Shown: positions 44,174 through 53,460, numbered from the stretch's first letter. The stretch is 64,000 nucleotides of DNA from Cyclobacteriaceae bacterium YHN15 (GCA_003797895.1 RKQB01000008.1:32797-96796), one strand, 5' to 3'. Numbers and translations are program-made. Notes: generated from the letters alone by a model not told the origin.

Positions 44174-44620
44174 GTTTCCACGTCCTCCCCGTTCCTTACC
44201 TTGTTGCATACGGTAAACTTGGCGGGTGAAGTCCCTATTGACACCGTTTAATTTTAATGCTTGGACTGGAGTAATCACCTGAATGATTTCATTCATAAAT
44301 ATTTTTTCTCTATCCAATAATTTTTGTTGTATTTCAAAACGTTTCCCTATTTTTTCTTTTGCCCTATCATTATCCGTTTCCTGCATACAAGATTTATTGA
44401 AAATGGACATTTCTTCCATTAAGACCTTTCTGTCTTCCCGGTATTGATTAAAAACCGGCCAGAATTTTTCGGCCTGTGAGGGTTTAAGATCCAAGCGATT
44501 GGTAATGAATGCTACTCTTGCAGCATCAAGTTTTTCTTTATCATATTCCTGATTCCAATCCTGAGAGAATCCAGGAAAGGAGAAAGCCAAGAAAAACAAT
44601 ATCAAGGTTAATTTTTTCAT
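44168..44620 (-). CDS. Small periplasmic Spy/CpxP-like protein of the ECF sigma operon
   Basis: 150 residues from the ATG at 44620, chosen because it opens a clean signal peptide (M-K-K-L-T-L-I-L, cleavage near F-S-Q); an earlier ATG at 44641 would overlap the gene upstream. The mature protein is helical and charged, with L-x-L-K-P-S-Q-A-E-K-F-W-P-V-F near residue 47, reminiscent of LTxxQ/Spy-type periplasmic proteins and of the Bacteroidota proteins commonly labelled as sensors of ECF sigma factors. The tail is basic and Gly-rich. Third gene of the sigma operon, 11 bp after the anti-sigma-like gene. Confidence 0.75.
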   Translation of the reverse strand: MKKLTLILFFLAFSFPGFSQDWNQEYDKEKLDAARVAFITNRLDLKPSQAEKFWPVFNQYREDRKVLMEEMSIFNKSCMQETDNDRAKEKIGKRFEIQQKLLDREKIFMNEIIQVITPVQALKLNGVNRDFTRQVYRMQQGKERGGRGNN

Positions 44621-44631
44621 TTTTAAATTGA

Positions 44632-45009
44632 TTAGAACCATTGATCTATTTCGTAATCTTCCTCATTATACGAATCCAAAGTTCCCCATTCAGCCAGGAT
44701 TATCTCATCCAGAATGGAATTTGGGTTTTCTGATAAACTTAAGATGTCCTCTGCCTGCCACTGGTCTGAGTTGATGTATAGATCAATTTCATTGTTTAAG
44801 CCAGCCTGAAAGGTGATTTCTTTTTGGTTATTTTGATAAATAGCAAAAATTCCTATTCCTAAAATAATAATTGCAGCGGCTGCATATTTTCTGATCAATG
44901 AGATTGATCTTGTTTTTTCATTTTCATTTCTAAGCAGGATTTTATCAGGTAGTTCTTCGAAATATCCTTCGGGGGTCTTGAAAACTTCTTTTTTTGATAA
45001 ATTTTTCAT
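44632..45009 (-). CDS. Single-pass membrane protein, probable anti-sigma factor
   Basis: 125 residues from the ATG at 45009 (an ATG at 45030 is also possible). A short cytoplasmic N-terminus with F-K-T-P-E-G-Y-F, a motif common in Bacteroidota anti-sigma-like proteins, precedes one membrane helix (about residues 43-58). An acidic region ends the protein. No zinc-binding ZAS motif is visible. Its place directly after an ECF sigma gene is the main reason to call it anti-sigma; this is inference. Confidence 0.65.
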   Translation of the reverse strand: MKNLSKKEVFKTPEGYFEELPDKILLRNENEKTRSISLIRKYAAAAIIILGIGIFAIYQNNQKEITFQAGLNNEIDLYINSDQWQAEDILSLSENPNSILDEIILAEWGTLDSYNEEDYEIDQWF

Positions 45010-45044
45010 AATACAATTGTTAGACAGCATTCAGAACCAATGGT

Positions 45045-45593
45045 TTATTCATCATTCAATTCAATTTTAATTTTTTTGACTGCATGATGATAAGAGGCTT
45101 TTAAAGCTCCTACCGAAGTTCCTGTAATATTACTGATATCTTCATACCCCAAGTCTTCATAATACTTTAAATTGAAAACCAATCTTTGTTTATCAGGAAG
45201 ACCCAATAGGGCACTATGAAGCTTTTTTTCTATTTCATCTCCACTTATCAATGAAGAGGTATTGATGTAATTGACCATGACCTCTTCATGGTCTTCAATA
45301 TTAAAAAAGAACCTTTTCTTCTTTTTTTCCAAGAAATTCAAACTTTCATTGGTCGCAATTCTGTAAAGCCAGGTAAAAATTGAGGAATTTCCCTGAAATT
45401 TAGAAATATTCTTAAAGGCTTTGATGAAAGTCATTTGGGTGAGATCATCCGCATCTTCATGTATGATAACCATCTTGCGGATAAGACCATAAACTCTTTT
45501 TTGATACATCTCTACCAAAAAACGAAATCCTTTCTCTTTGGATTTAGGATCCCTGATTAAACTTAAAAGTTCTAAATCACTCAATGACATCAT
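45045..45593 (-). CDS. RNA polymerase ECF-type sigma factor
   Basis: 182 residues with sigma-70 region 2 (about 22-90; D-D-L-T-Q-M-T-F-I-K-A-F near 48 and the F-T-W-L-Y-R-I-A-T-N-E motif near 75) and region 4 (about 125-175; L-P-D-K-Q-R-L-V-F and Y-E-D-I-S-N-I-T-G). It would direct RNA polymerase to a small regulon, including perhaps its own operon. A second Met one codon later (45590) is an alternative start. The next two genes are an anti-sigma-like membrane protein and a Spy-like periplasmic protein, pointing to an envelope-stress circuit. Confidence 0.94.
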   Translation of the reverse strand: MMSLSDLELLSLIRDPKSKEKGFRFLVEMYQKRVYGLIRKMVIIHEDADDLTQMTFIKAFKNISKFQGNSSIFTWLYRIATNESLNFLEKKKKRFFFNIEDHEEVMVNYINTSSLISGDEIEKKLHSALLGLPDKQRLVFNLKYYEDLGYEDISNITGTSVGALKASYHHAVKKIKIELNDE

Positions 45594-45608
45594 TCAGGGC
45601 TTAGACAA

Positions 45609-45616
45609 CAAAGTTA
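45609..45616 (-). promoter_or_regulatory. Candidate -7 promoter element of the ECF sigma operon
   Basis: TAACTTTG on the minus strand fits TAnnTTTG and lies 15 bp upstream of the sigma ATG, giving a very short leader. No good upstream -33 TTG was found at 17-23 bp. Confidence 0.4.
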
Positions 45617-45660
45617 GGTATAAGTTTAATCTCTATCCTATGTCTTTTTTTTGATTTTCT

Positions 45661-45687
45661 GAAAAAAAAAGGGCCTAAAGCCCTTTC
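45661..45687 (-). terminator. Intrinsic terminator of the universal stress protein gene
   Basis: On the minus strand a GAAAGGGC stem, TTTAG loop and GCCCTTT arm are followed by a run of T (complement of the A run 45662-45670). It lies a few bases after the stop of the Usp gene. Confidence 0.85.
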
Positions 45688-45692
45688 GCAAA

Positions 45693-46616
45693 TTAAATTT
45701 CTAAAATGTAGTCCAAAATGCCGGCATTTTTCCCTTTTGGCCGAGTAACCAACAAAGGAAATTCATCATTTAACTGGATGAGCCGCTCAGCCATACTTCC
45801 GATAAATAGCGCTGTTGCTGCTGTTCTTCCTTTTGCCCCGATAATGATGGCATCGGCATTGATTTCCTTAGCCTTTGCCAGGATGTCCTCTACTGGATCA
45901 TCATCTTCATCCTGGGTGTATACAGGCGTGATCTGGATGTTTTTGGTGTCTATTTTTCTTATAAATTTCTTAAAATTAATCTCTGCATGCATTTGCATGA
46001 TGGTAGTGAATTCTTTATAACTTTTTCCGGTGAAGTGATACCCTGAAGGAACGGTGAATACATTCTGACACACTATTTCTGTTTTTTTACTATATTTTTC
46101 AGCAATCAGGATTGCCTCTTCCATAGCATCTTTTGAGTAGTCAGAAAAGTCTGAAGGCACCAATAACCTATTAATTTTTGGATTTGAGTTTTCAGGGATG
46201 ATCAAAAGTGAACAACTTGCCCTTCTGGCAAGTCTTTGAGAAATAACGCCGGTGCCAGGTAAGTTTACTTTTCTACCTACTATGATCATATCAGCAGATT
46301 TTTCATGGGCCAGTTTGAGAACTTTCTTGGAAAGTTGTCCTTCTTTTACCACATAGGAAAACTCTATATCGTCATGTTTGACGAAGTTTTCTTCTACAAC
46401 CTCTTTCATCTGTGCTTTTCTTTCATCAACCATGTTTTCAATCAGGTTGGGAAATTCGGCCAAAACCTCTTTAGGTATGTTAAGGTTTCTAATGATGTTG
46501 GTGAAATAAATTTTCTTTGTCTGATTTGCTTTTGCAATAAATGAAGCAAACCTTACCAGTGTTTCATCAAGAGAACTTTGGTCCAGACAAACGATTAGCT
46601 TTTTTATTTGATACAT
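45693..46616 (-). CDS. Tandem-domain universal stress protein
   Basis: 307 residues with two UspA domains (about 1-145 and 148-295). The first has a partial nucleotide loop (V-G-R-K-V-N-L-P-G-T-G near 117). The second has a fuller ATP-type loop (I-G-A-K-G-R-T-A-A near 257, then G-S-M-A-E-R). Such soluble cytoplasmic proteins are induced under stress or growth arrest and their exact function is open. It stands alone with its own promoter element and terminator. Confidence 0.93.
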   Translation of the reverse strand: MYQIKKLIVCLDQSSLDETLVRFASFIAKANQTKKIYFTNIIRNLNIPKEVLAEFPNLIENMVDERKAQMKEVVEENFVKHDDIEFSYVVKEGQLSKKVLKLAHEKSADMIIVGRKVNLPGTGVISQRLARRASCSLLIIPENSNPKINRLLVPSDFSDYSKDAMEEAILIAEKYSKKTEIVCQNVFTVPSGYHFTGKSYKEFTTIMQMHAEINFKKFIRKIDTKNIQITPVYTQDEDDDPVEDILAKAKEINADAIIIGAKGRTAATALFIGSMAERLIQLNDEFPLLVTRPKGKNAGILDYILEI

Positions 46617-46639
46617 TTTTATTGTGCCTTTTCGTAGTG

Positions 46640-46647
46640 CAAAATTA
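46640..46647 (-). promoter_or_regulatory. Candidate -7 promoter element of the universal stress protein gene
   Basis: TAATTTTG on the minus strand matches TAnnTTTG and lies 23 bp before the ATG. A CTTTG word (complement of 46663-46667) 15 bp further upstream could be the -33 part, slightly too close. Confidence 0.45.
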
Positions 46648-47093
46648 ACGATAATAGGATTGCAAAGTTGATAATCTTAGAATATTATTTTGAAATTTTT
46701 GGTTTTATTTTCCATAAACCAATTTTTTATTTCGAAAATTATTAAATTTTTATCTAAATCATTTCCAGTAATCTTACCTTGTTGATTTACCGTACCATTA
46801 ACATAATAAAATTAGTGATAACCTGTTTGTGACAAAATGTTTTATGGTCTGATTCTTATATTTTTGGGTAACATTGTTTTTTTAAGGGTTAACTTTTGTT
46901 TATTCTGCTTTTTTGAATGAGTAATTCAATCAGTTAGTTTTTAAAATAATATTCATGAAACTTAAATTTAATCAACCATTCAATCCAATATCCGTATATT
47001 TGCCGAAAGGCTCAGGTCGCTGACATGTTCCAACTTCACAATTAAAAAACAATCCCGAGTGAAGCCCTTTCCAAAAACAGGCCTCACCCCGTG

Positions 47094-47107
47094 CCGATAG
47101 CTATCGG
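47094..47107. repeat. Perfect palindrome CCGATAGCTATCGG
   Basis: A 14-bp perfect inverted repeat without a loop lies in a GC-richer patch. I associate CGATAGCTATCG-type palindromes with interspersed repeats in Bacteroidota genomes, but this is from memory and could not be checked. It could also add to termination of the flippase operon, which ends ~95 bp away. Confidence 0.5.
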
Positions 47108-47201
47108 GACAGGGCCTCGTCTCTCAAGAGTCAGGATAACAGTGGACGTTTGCGGTCTCCAGGCAGCTCAAATCTTGTCAATAAAGAGGTTTGGTAACAC
47201 T

Positions 47202-48686
47202 CTAAGGCCTGAGTCCTTTTATTTTTTGAATCAATTCCTTTTGACTTTTTTCCGCGATTTTGAGAATAAAAGCCCCTGACAAATAAAGCACTGTGATTAA
47301 AACCGAACGTATGATCAAGTCCATTAAGCCGGAATCCATTTTCTTCAGAACGAAAAACTGAACAAAGTAAACCACGATTCCCAAAACTATGATTTTGGCT
47401 ACGTCCCATGAAAATGGATCCAAACTCAGTCTGATTTTCACGTAAGCATATTTTATAAGGTTATAAAGACCCATTGCCAAAAAGGACGCAATAGCAGCAC
47501 CCTCTATTCCATATAGGGGTATTAATGCCAGATTAAGAAGGACGACAGTAACACTCATAATAAGTGTGGCAGTAATATTAAAAATATAATACTTGGAATA
47601 AACTATGATTTCGCCGTTTACCGAAAAAAGAATGTCGATTATTTTTCCCAATCCAATCCAAAGTACAACCCATTTTCCTGCTTCATAGACAGCGTTGTTA
47701 GGGACAAAATGATACAGATTGTTCACATTTGACCAGATGCCCAAAAACAGAAGCATACAAATCAACAATTGATGAACAGCGACTTGCTTGTACAAGACAT
47801 TGATTTTTCCAAGTTGATTATTGGCGAAATTTTCAGCTATAACCGGCATTACTACTTGAGAAACTGCCCTTCGAGGTATTTCTATTACTATCGCTATGGC
47901 AAATGCAATGGAATAAATTGCATTGGCGTCCAATCCGATCATGGATGTAACCATTAAACTGTCAATCTTCATAATTAATAAAGACCCTGTAGTTCCCAAT
48001 AAGGTGATGAGACTGTATTTTATAAAATCCTGAAGAAATTCTTTTGGAAATGATTTAAAATCAAACTCAATTTTAAAAATCCCAATTTTCATCATGTAAG
48101 CTATCATTCCAACCAGGGTTAAGAAATAAACGATGGATAAACCCCACATGAGCTGTATGAATTCAATCCATTTGAAAAAGTAAAGCAGGACCAAAATGGA
48201 GACCAACAAGCGTAAAAGGACTTCCCTGAAAAAAGTAGGTATGGCTACTTTTAAAAATGAACGGCAAAATGAGTCCAAAATGGAATTAAGAACTGAAAAT
48301 AAGGCGATGAACAATACAACACCAAAAAAATCAATTACTTCAGGAGAATTTTGGGCGAATGCAGAAACAAGATATTCCCTAAAAACAAAAAATAGAATTG
48401 CCACCAGAAAGAAGCCCAGCATACTTAAAAACAAGCTCAAGCTGAAGAAAGCAAATTGTTTGTCTTTTGCCTGTGGATAAAACCTGGTAATTCCATTTCC
48501 AAGCCCCAATTGAGCAAAAGGGACAAGCAAGAGGGCAAGGTCCTGAATGGTCCTGAATAAACCGATTTGTTCGGGTTCCAGTGCGTAGGGGAGAAGCAAA
48601 AGAACATTAAAATACCCAATCAATACCCCCAGATAGGAAGAAATGGTGGTCAATATACTTTGGCGGGCAATGGATTTCATAGTCAC
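47202..48686 (-). CDS. Oligosaccharide flippase (Wzx/MATE-like)
   Basis: 494 residues with about 12-14 hydrophobic helices and few charged loops. The N-terminal S-I-A-R-Q-S-I-L-T-T-I-S-S-Y-L-G-V and the following helix match polysaccharide-export flippases that move lipid-linked glycans across the inner membrane. M3 (48680) is an equally good start. It is the last gene of a four-gene operon with FkbM methyltransferase, GT4 and YfhO-like genes, which supports export of a surface glycan. Confidence 0.9.
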   Translation of the reverse strand: MTMKSIARQSILTTISSYLGVLIGYFNVLLLLPYALEPEQIGLFRTIQDLALLLVPFAQLGLGNGITRFYPQAKDKQFAFFSLSLFLSMLGFFLVAILFFVFREYLVSAFAQNSPEVIDFFGVVLFIALFSVLNSILDSFCRSFLKVAIPTFFREVLLRLLVSILVLLYFFKWIEFIQLMWGLSIVYFLTLVGMIAYMMKIGIFKIEFDFKSFPKEFLQDFIKYSLITLLGTTGSLLIMKIDSLMVTSMIGLDANAIYSIAFAIAIVIEIPRRAVSQVVMPVIAENFANNQLGKINVLYKQVAVHQLLICMLLFLGIWSNVNNLYHFVPNNAVYEAGKWVVLWIGLGKIIDILFSVNGEIIVYSKYYIFNITATLIMSVTVVLLNLALIPLYGIEGAAIASFLAMGLYNLIKYAYVKIRLSLDPFSWDVAKIIVLGIVVYFVQFFVLKKMDSGLMDLIIRSVLITVLYLSGAFILKIAEKSQKELIQKIKGLRP

Positions 48687-48693
48687 AAAATTT

Positions 48694-49533
48694 CTAATTT
48701 TTGGCTATGATATTGCAAAAATCAGGTATTCTTTCCGGGATCAACTTAGAGGTTTTACCTCTTAAACCGATAAGCTCAAATGAATAGCCAAATTTCCCCA
48801 AAAACTGTAAAATGTCATTCGCCTGATAGCCGGCGGCTTTGCAGGCCTCTTGGTTGATTTCTATAAATAATACAGGAGAAAATTTCGCAATAGTTTTTTC
48901 AGCTCCCAAAAGCACAGGCAATTCAGCCCCCTCGACATCGATTTTGATAGCGTCCAACTTAGGCATACCCAGTTTTTCCCATTCCTTGTCCAAAGTGCTT
49001 AATTCTATTTCCTCCAAATACACACTGTCTTCTTCTTTATATAAGGTATTCACCCCTTCATTCGATAAATTTGAAGAGTATAATTTTAGCTTTCCCTGTT
49101 TATCCGAAAGCCCTAACTGAATTGGAATTATTGTTCCCTGATAACTGGGGTTTAAAGTTATGTTTTCCTTTAAACTTCCAAAAATGGTCGACAAAGGTTC
49201 AAATGCATAAACCTTTCCTTTTTCCCCCACAATTCTTGCGGACCAAAGACTATACTCTCCCTGATTGGCTCCGATATCCACCACTGTATGCCCCTTTTTT
49301 AGCAGTTTTTCCATGGCAAAAATAGGCCTCCAATCATGGGCCCCTCTCCAGTATATGGCTGAACCCATACTCTTGGAAACATCCACTTTCATCGTTATAC
49401 CTCTAAATGAAAAGATTCTCCATTCATTTTTTTTGTATTTTTTATGAAACAGTTTTTTCAAGAACTGGACTAAAAAATAACCTCCGGGGATTATATAAAG
49501 ATTTCTTGAGAAAGATGCTGCGAATTTTTCCAT
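48694..49533 (-). CDS. FkbM-family methyltransferase
   Basis: 279 residues. The AdoMet-binding motif reads V-V-D-I-G-A-N-Q-G-E-Y-S near residue 93, followed by Y-A-F-E-P near 119 and I-K-I-D-V-E-G-A-E near 198, the FkbM signature set. FkbM enzymes methylate hydroxyl groups, often on sugars of surface polysaccharides. The N-terminal ~60 residues contain a hydrophobic stretch that may tether it to the membrane. It lies between the glycosyltransferase (19 bp) and flippase (7 bp) genes. Confidence 0.92.
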   Translation of the reverse strand: MEKFAASFSRNLYIIPGGYFLVQFLKKLFHKKYKKNEWRIFSFRGITMKVDVSKSMGSAIYWRGAHDWRPIFAMEKLLKKGHTVVDIGANQGEYSLWSARIVGEKGKVYAFEPLSTIFGSLKENITLNPSYQGTIIPIQLGLSDKQGKLKLYSSNLSNEGVNTLYKEEDSVYLEEIELSTLDKEWEKLGMPKLDAIKIDVEGAELPVLLGAEKTIAKFSPVLFIEINQEACKAAGYQANDILQFLGKFGYSFELIGLRGKTSKLIPERIPDFCNIIAKN

Positions 49534-49552
49534 AAAGTGATTTGCATCAATA

Positions 49553-50596
49553 TTAAGCAGGAAGGATAGAAAAGAGTAATTCTTTTCTGTTTTCTAAACT
49601 ATAGGCACTAATGATTCTTTCTCTTGGATTGAGATTTTGCTTATCTCCTTTGGTCAAATCCATCATTAATTTGATTTTTTTTTCCAGAAGATTAACATCT
49701 CTTTTCTGTAAAAGTGTACCTGTTTCCCCAATGATCTCCGGTATATTGTTTACAATGCTTCCGATTGGATAACAGCCACATAGCATGGCTTCACAAAGAG
49801 CACACCCAAATCCCTCAAATATGGACAATTGAAAGTAGAAATCACTTTTTTGATAATATTTTCTGATTTCAGATGAGGTAATTTTCCCAAGAAATGTTAG
49901 GTTTCCCGGAACCTGTAAAGATTTAGGTTCCTGCATTCCAGCAATATAAAAGGTGCAATCCTGCATTCTTTTCGCAATTTCTGTGATCATGTCCCCGCCT
50001 TTGAGGATAAACTGCTCAGCAGACATGACAGCCATAAAAGTTTTTCCATTTTTTATAATTTCAACATCAGCTTGCCAAAATTCAAGATCAAAACCATTTG
50101 GAATTACCCGATAGGGGGTTTTTAGAAAAGGAAAATGATGCAGAAACCCATTTGGTAATTGTTTTCCTGCCTGGTAAAAATCATTACTGGAATGGACAAG
50201 GGAATCACTCACGGGAAGAAGCATGCTTGCCCAATCATATGACCTTTCACAAAACCATTTTAATAAAGGAATCCTAAGGCTTCCATAATTCAACTCCGGA
50301 ATCGAAGCGCAATCTGTTCCATGCAAAACAATAAAAACAGGCTTTCGGAATATTTTTCCAAACAGACTTGGGAAGAAAGACCAATATCCACCAAAGTGCA
50401 CTAAAACAAAACTGACCTGATTGATATAAGCCAAGACATGAAAAAACTGCATGATCATATAAATTGGAGCAAATTCCTTTAACTTCCAATTGTAAGTATT
50501 GATGATCAAATCATGGTTTTCCGATAGTATAGCAATATCCTGTAATATAAAGGATTGAAAAGAGGGTGTGACCAGTAAAACTTTGGATTTGGTCAT
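49553..50596 (-). CDS. GT4-type glycosyltransferase
   Basis: 347 residues in two Rossmann-like halves. The N-terminal half (K-V-L-L-V-T-P-S-F) is acceptor-binding. The C-terminal half carries the family motif F-E-G-F-G-C-A-L-C-E-A-M near residue 261, with the E-x7-E pair that holds the nucleotide sugar, and then G-C-Y-P-I-G-S. Donor and acceptor cannot be told. It is 3 bp after the YfhO-like gene and probably adds a sugar to the glycan exported by the flippase. Confidence 0.92.
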   Translation of the reverse strand: MTKSKVLLVTPSFQSFILQDIAILSENHDLIINTYNWKLKEFAPIYMIMQFFHVLAYINQVSFVLVHFGGYWSFFPSLFGKIFRKPVFIVLHGTDCASIPELNYGSLRIPLLKWFCERSYDWASMLLPVSDSLVHSSNDFYQAGKQLPNGFLHHFPFLKTPYRVIPNGFDLEFWQADVEIIKNGKTFMAVMSAEQFILKGGDMITEIAKRMQDCTFYIAGMQEPKSLQVPGNLTFLGKITSSEIRKYYQKSDFYFQLSIFEGFGCALCEAMLCGCYPIGSIVNNIPEIIGETGTLLQKRDVNLLEKKIKLMMDLTKGDKQNLNPRERIISAYSLENRKELLFSILPA

Positions 50597-50599
50597 TTT

Positions 50600-53029
50600 T
50601 CAGGAGATTTCATTGCCTTTATAGAAAGTAAAACCGACGGCTCCAATCAATAAAAGACTGATCAAATATTGGAGAATTACAACAATATTTTTTGTCAAAT
50701 AATAACTGGAGGGCTCGAACTTCATACTTACAACAGAATTACCCGCAGGTACCTGAATTCCCCTCAACAAATAATTAGTTCTGATGATAGAAACCTCCTC
50801 TCCATTGACGAAGGCTTTCCAGCCCTTAGGATAGTATATTTCGGAAAAAACGACCAACCCTCCCTTTTCTGCTGCTACCGCATAAGTGAGTTCATTGGGC
50901 GTTCTTTGGCTAAGGCTAACTTTCCCTGAACCTGTGCTTTGCTCTCCAAACTCTGATTCGTTGACCGTAGCAATGTTTTTAGTATCCAATATTGAAATTT
51001 GGGCTATCTCATCGTCATTGCTTGTTACAGGTTGAACAGAAACAGGAAACCAAGCAACTCCATTTGCTTCTGGATTTTGGAAAACCGCATTTTCTCCTCT
51101 TCCTGCAAGAATATATTTTGTGTTAAGCATATTCAATGCTTTAAGGCTTTCCCAATCAAATTCACCTTCCTGAGCTTTTTGGATGAAACCTTGCATTTCA
51201 GGGCCTAAAACGTTTTCAATTAATTCCTGGTACCTTTTCATTTTTGCCCCATGATAACCCCCAATGCTGTTATGGTAATAACTTGTTCTCGCCTCATTGA
51301 AGGGGTTGTCCAAATTCAATACCCTGTAATAATCCTTATCCAACAATATTTTTTCATCTGCAGGGCTTTTGGCAAAGAACTGTTCAGATGGGCTGTACTT
51401 AAATGACTCTTCATTAAGGTACCTTCTGTTGACACCCCATAGATCCACGATCAAAAGTAGGGCAATTACTGCCCCAGACAATTCTGTGGATATTTTGTTT
51501 TTCAAAGCGGCCCAAACAGCGGCAGCACTTAAGGTGATGAATATAACACTTTTTAAAGCACTGCTTTTTAACATTGCTTTTCTGTCATCCATTAAAGCCT
51601 CTGCCAACCAATTCGGGAAATTGGAATCAATGGATGCTCTGAAACTGAACATACCTGCAAACAGCCAAATAAAAGCCGCAAAACCAGCTGTACTTCCAAA
51701 GGCTATCCATAAACCTTTCTTGATTTTTTCCTTTTTTTCAATTCTGAAAAGATGTTCAAGTCCCATACTGCCCAGAACAGGTATGGCGAACAGTGCCATT
51801 GTTAGTCCCATGGTTACTGCCCTGAATTTGTTATACCCAGGTAAAAAGTCAAAAACGGTGTAATTGAACCATTCCAGATTTTTTCCCCAAGCAAGTATGA
51901 TCGAAAGGATGGTAATGATAAGGAATATCACCTTTTGTTTTCTTGGTGCATATATTATGCCCAGCACAAAGGCAAAAAGCATGATTGCCCCGCCATAGAT
52001 AGGGCCACCTGTCCCAGGCTGTTCTCCCCAATAGGTTCTCGCATTGGAAATAAACTCCCTGCTCTGGTTTGCATCAATTCCATTGGCTTTTAAAGCTCTT
52101 TCCGAATTGGAGTCTTTAGGCAACTTTTCCGTACTTCCACCACCATACAAATAAGGTACCAGCAAGGTCAGGGTTTCCAATTTACCCTGAGACCAATTGA
52201 AAGCATAGTCTTTGTCTAATCCTCCTTGTGAACTTTCAACTGAACTGATGTTGGAAGGGCCTCTTGTGGAGAAGGGGCTGTATTCCAATACGGATATGAA
52301 ACGGCTTAAATTTGCGCCTACTGCCAAAAGCAATCCGATGATAAGAAATAAGGCCGATTTGCCAAAGTATGGGATTTTTTTTGATTTATAGAGGGTAAAC
52401 ATTTCCCCTAAACCATAAATGACTACAATCATGACCGTATAGTAGGTGATTTGAAGATGGTTGAATTTGAGCTGAAGCATCAATCCAAACGCAAATAATG
52501 CCAATCCTAAGAGGTATTTTCTTTGGAAAGTAAGATGAATACCTGCTAAGATCAATGGAATAAGACAAATTGCCCAGATTTTGGCATTATGGCCTGCATC
52601 CAGACTGATAATATGGAAGGTGTTAAAAGCAAATGCAATAGCTCCCGCCACTGAGAATTGAGACCTGACCCCAAAACTGAGCAATAGGATATACATGGAT
52701 ACCATGCCGAAAAAAAGTGAATTTACAGGGTGGGGAAGTCCTAAAGTTAAAATTTTAGTCATTAGATTGGTGATGTCCCCCTCAACCTCGAAGCTGACCA
52801 GATAAGCGGGCATTCCACTGAATAGGCGGTTGGCCCAAAGCGCTTCCTCTCCATTATTTTGTCTGAAATCAAGGATTTCTTTGGACGCTCCTTCCCATTG
52901 GAGTATATCATATTGAAAAATTATTTTTCCGTCAAAAACTGCCGGGGAGAAATAAAGTACTACAATAAGGTAAAAAAGCACCACACCAATGAGGTGGGGC
53001 AGTATATCTTTTTTAAAGTTGGCTTGCAT
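50600..53029 (-). CDS. YfhO-family polytopic membrane protein
   Basis: 809 residues: about 12-13 membrane helices over the first ~540 residues, a large extracytoplasmic domain (about 560-770), then a last helix near residue 785. This matches YfhO-type proteins, GT-C-fold membrane proteins linked in other bacteria to glycosylation of teichoic acid or glycolipids. The early loop D-I-L-Q-W-E-G near residue 42 would hold the acidic residues of a GT-C active site. It is the first gene of the glycan operon and its role there is inferred. Confidence 0.85.
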   Translation of the reverse strand: MQANFKKDILPHLIGVVLFYLIVVLYFSPAVFDGKIIFQYDILQWEGASKEILDFRQNNGEEALWANRLFSGMPAYLVSFEVEGDITNLMTKILTLGLPHPVNSLFFGMVSMYILLLSFGVRSQFSVAGAIAFAFNTFHIISLDAGHNAKIWAICLIPLILAGIHLTFQRKYLLGLALFAFGLMLQLKFNHLQITYYTVMIVVIYGLGEMFTLYKSKKIPYFGKSALFLIIGLLLAVGANLSRFISVLEYSPFSTRGPSNISSVESSQGGLDKDYAFNWSQGKLETLTLLVPYLYGGGSTEKLPKDSNSERALKANGIDANQSREFISNARTYWGEQPGTGGPIYGGAIMLFAFVLGIIYAPRKQKVIFLIITILSIILAWGKNLEWFNYTVFDFLPGYNKFRAVTMGLTMALFAIPVLGSMGLEHLFRIEKKEKIKKGLWIAFGSTAGFAAFIWLFAGMFSFRASIDSNFPNWLAEALMDDRKAMLKSSALKSVIFITLSAAAVWAALKNKISTELSGAVIALLLIVDLWGVNRRYLNEESFKYSPSEQFFAKSPADEKILLDKDYYRVLNLDNPFNEARTSYYHNSIGGYHGAKMKRYQELIENVLGPEMQGFIQKAQEGEFDWESLKALNMLNTKYILAGRGENAVFQNPEANGVAWFPVSVQPVTSNDDEIAQISILDTKNIATVNESEFGEQSTGSGKVSLSQRTPNELTYAVAAEKGGLVVFSEIYYPKGWKAFVNGEEVSIIRTNYLLRGIQVPAGNSVVSMKFEPSSYYLTKNIVVILQYLISLLLIGAVGFTFYKGNEIS

Positions 53030-53103
53030 ACTATATTATTATCAGTTGATATATAACCCGAAATTATAAATTATTAAGAGAAAAAGCTTGAATCTAGGTT
53101 AGT

Positions 53104-53111
53104 CAAATCTA
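53104..53111 (-). promoter_or_regulatory. Candidate -7 promoter element of the glycan operon
   Basis: TAGATTTG on the minus strand fits TAnnTTTG and lies 74 bp upstream of the YfhO ATG. No convincing -33 element was found at the right distance. Confidence 0.35.
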
Positions 53112-53460
53112 TTATCAATATTAATTTTTTTATTTTGATCAATAAAGTATTAGCATTCATCATCTTTGTGTAAATATCATAAAAGTGCTTATTGTAGTTT
53201 TAAGAATATATTCATAAAATAATTTCAGTAAAATTGATAAAACGTGGTAGACTAAAAAATCTAACAAAATACTATATATTATTTTACTATATTTTTAACA
53301 TTCTAGTGGGTGTAATTCTGGTAATGAACAGGAATTCCAATATTGTTTTGGGAGGAAAATTCAGGTCCAAATTAGTCTGATTCAAATTCATAGAAATTCA
53401 GTTTTATGTAATGCGTATTAAATAGGTAGAAGAGGATTCTAACCACTTCTTTTGAAAAAA

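Larger units (their letters stand above)
46617..47201. other. 585-bp intergenic region, probable decayed or repeat-derived DNA
   Basis: Bases 46617-46950 are AT-rich and hold the Usp promoter. From about 46985 to 47200 composition changes sharply to GC-richer sequence with a perfect palindrome (47094-47107) and repeated GGCCTC words. No coding sequence was recognised; a 62-codon frame at 47091 is not convincing. It may be an interspersed repeat or the remnant of an inserted element. Confidence 0.55.

Noticed and set aside
47091..47279. A 62-codon plus-strand frame over the CCGATAGCTATCGG palindrome
   Set aside because: Overlaps the end of the flippase gene antisense and has no recognisable motif.
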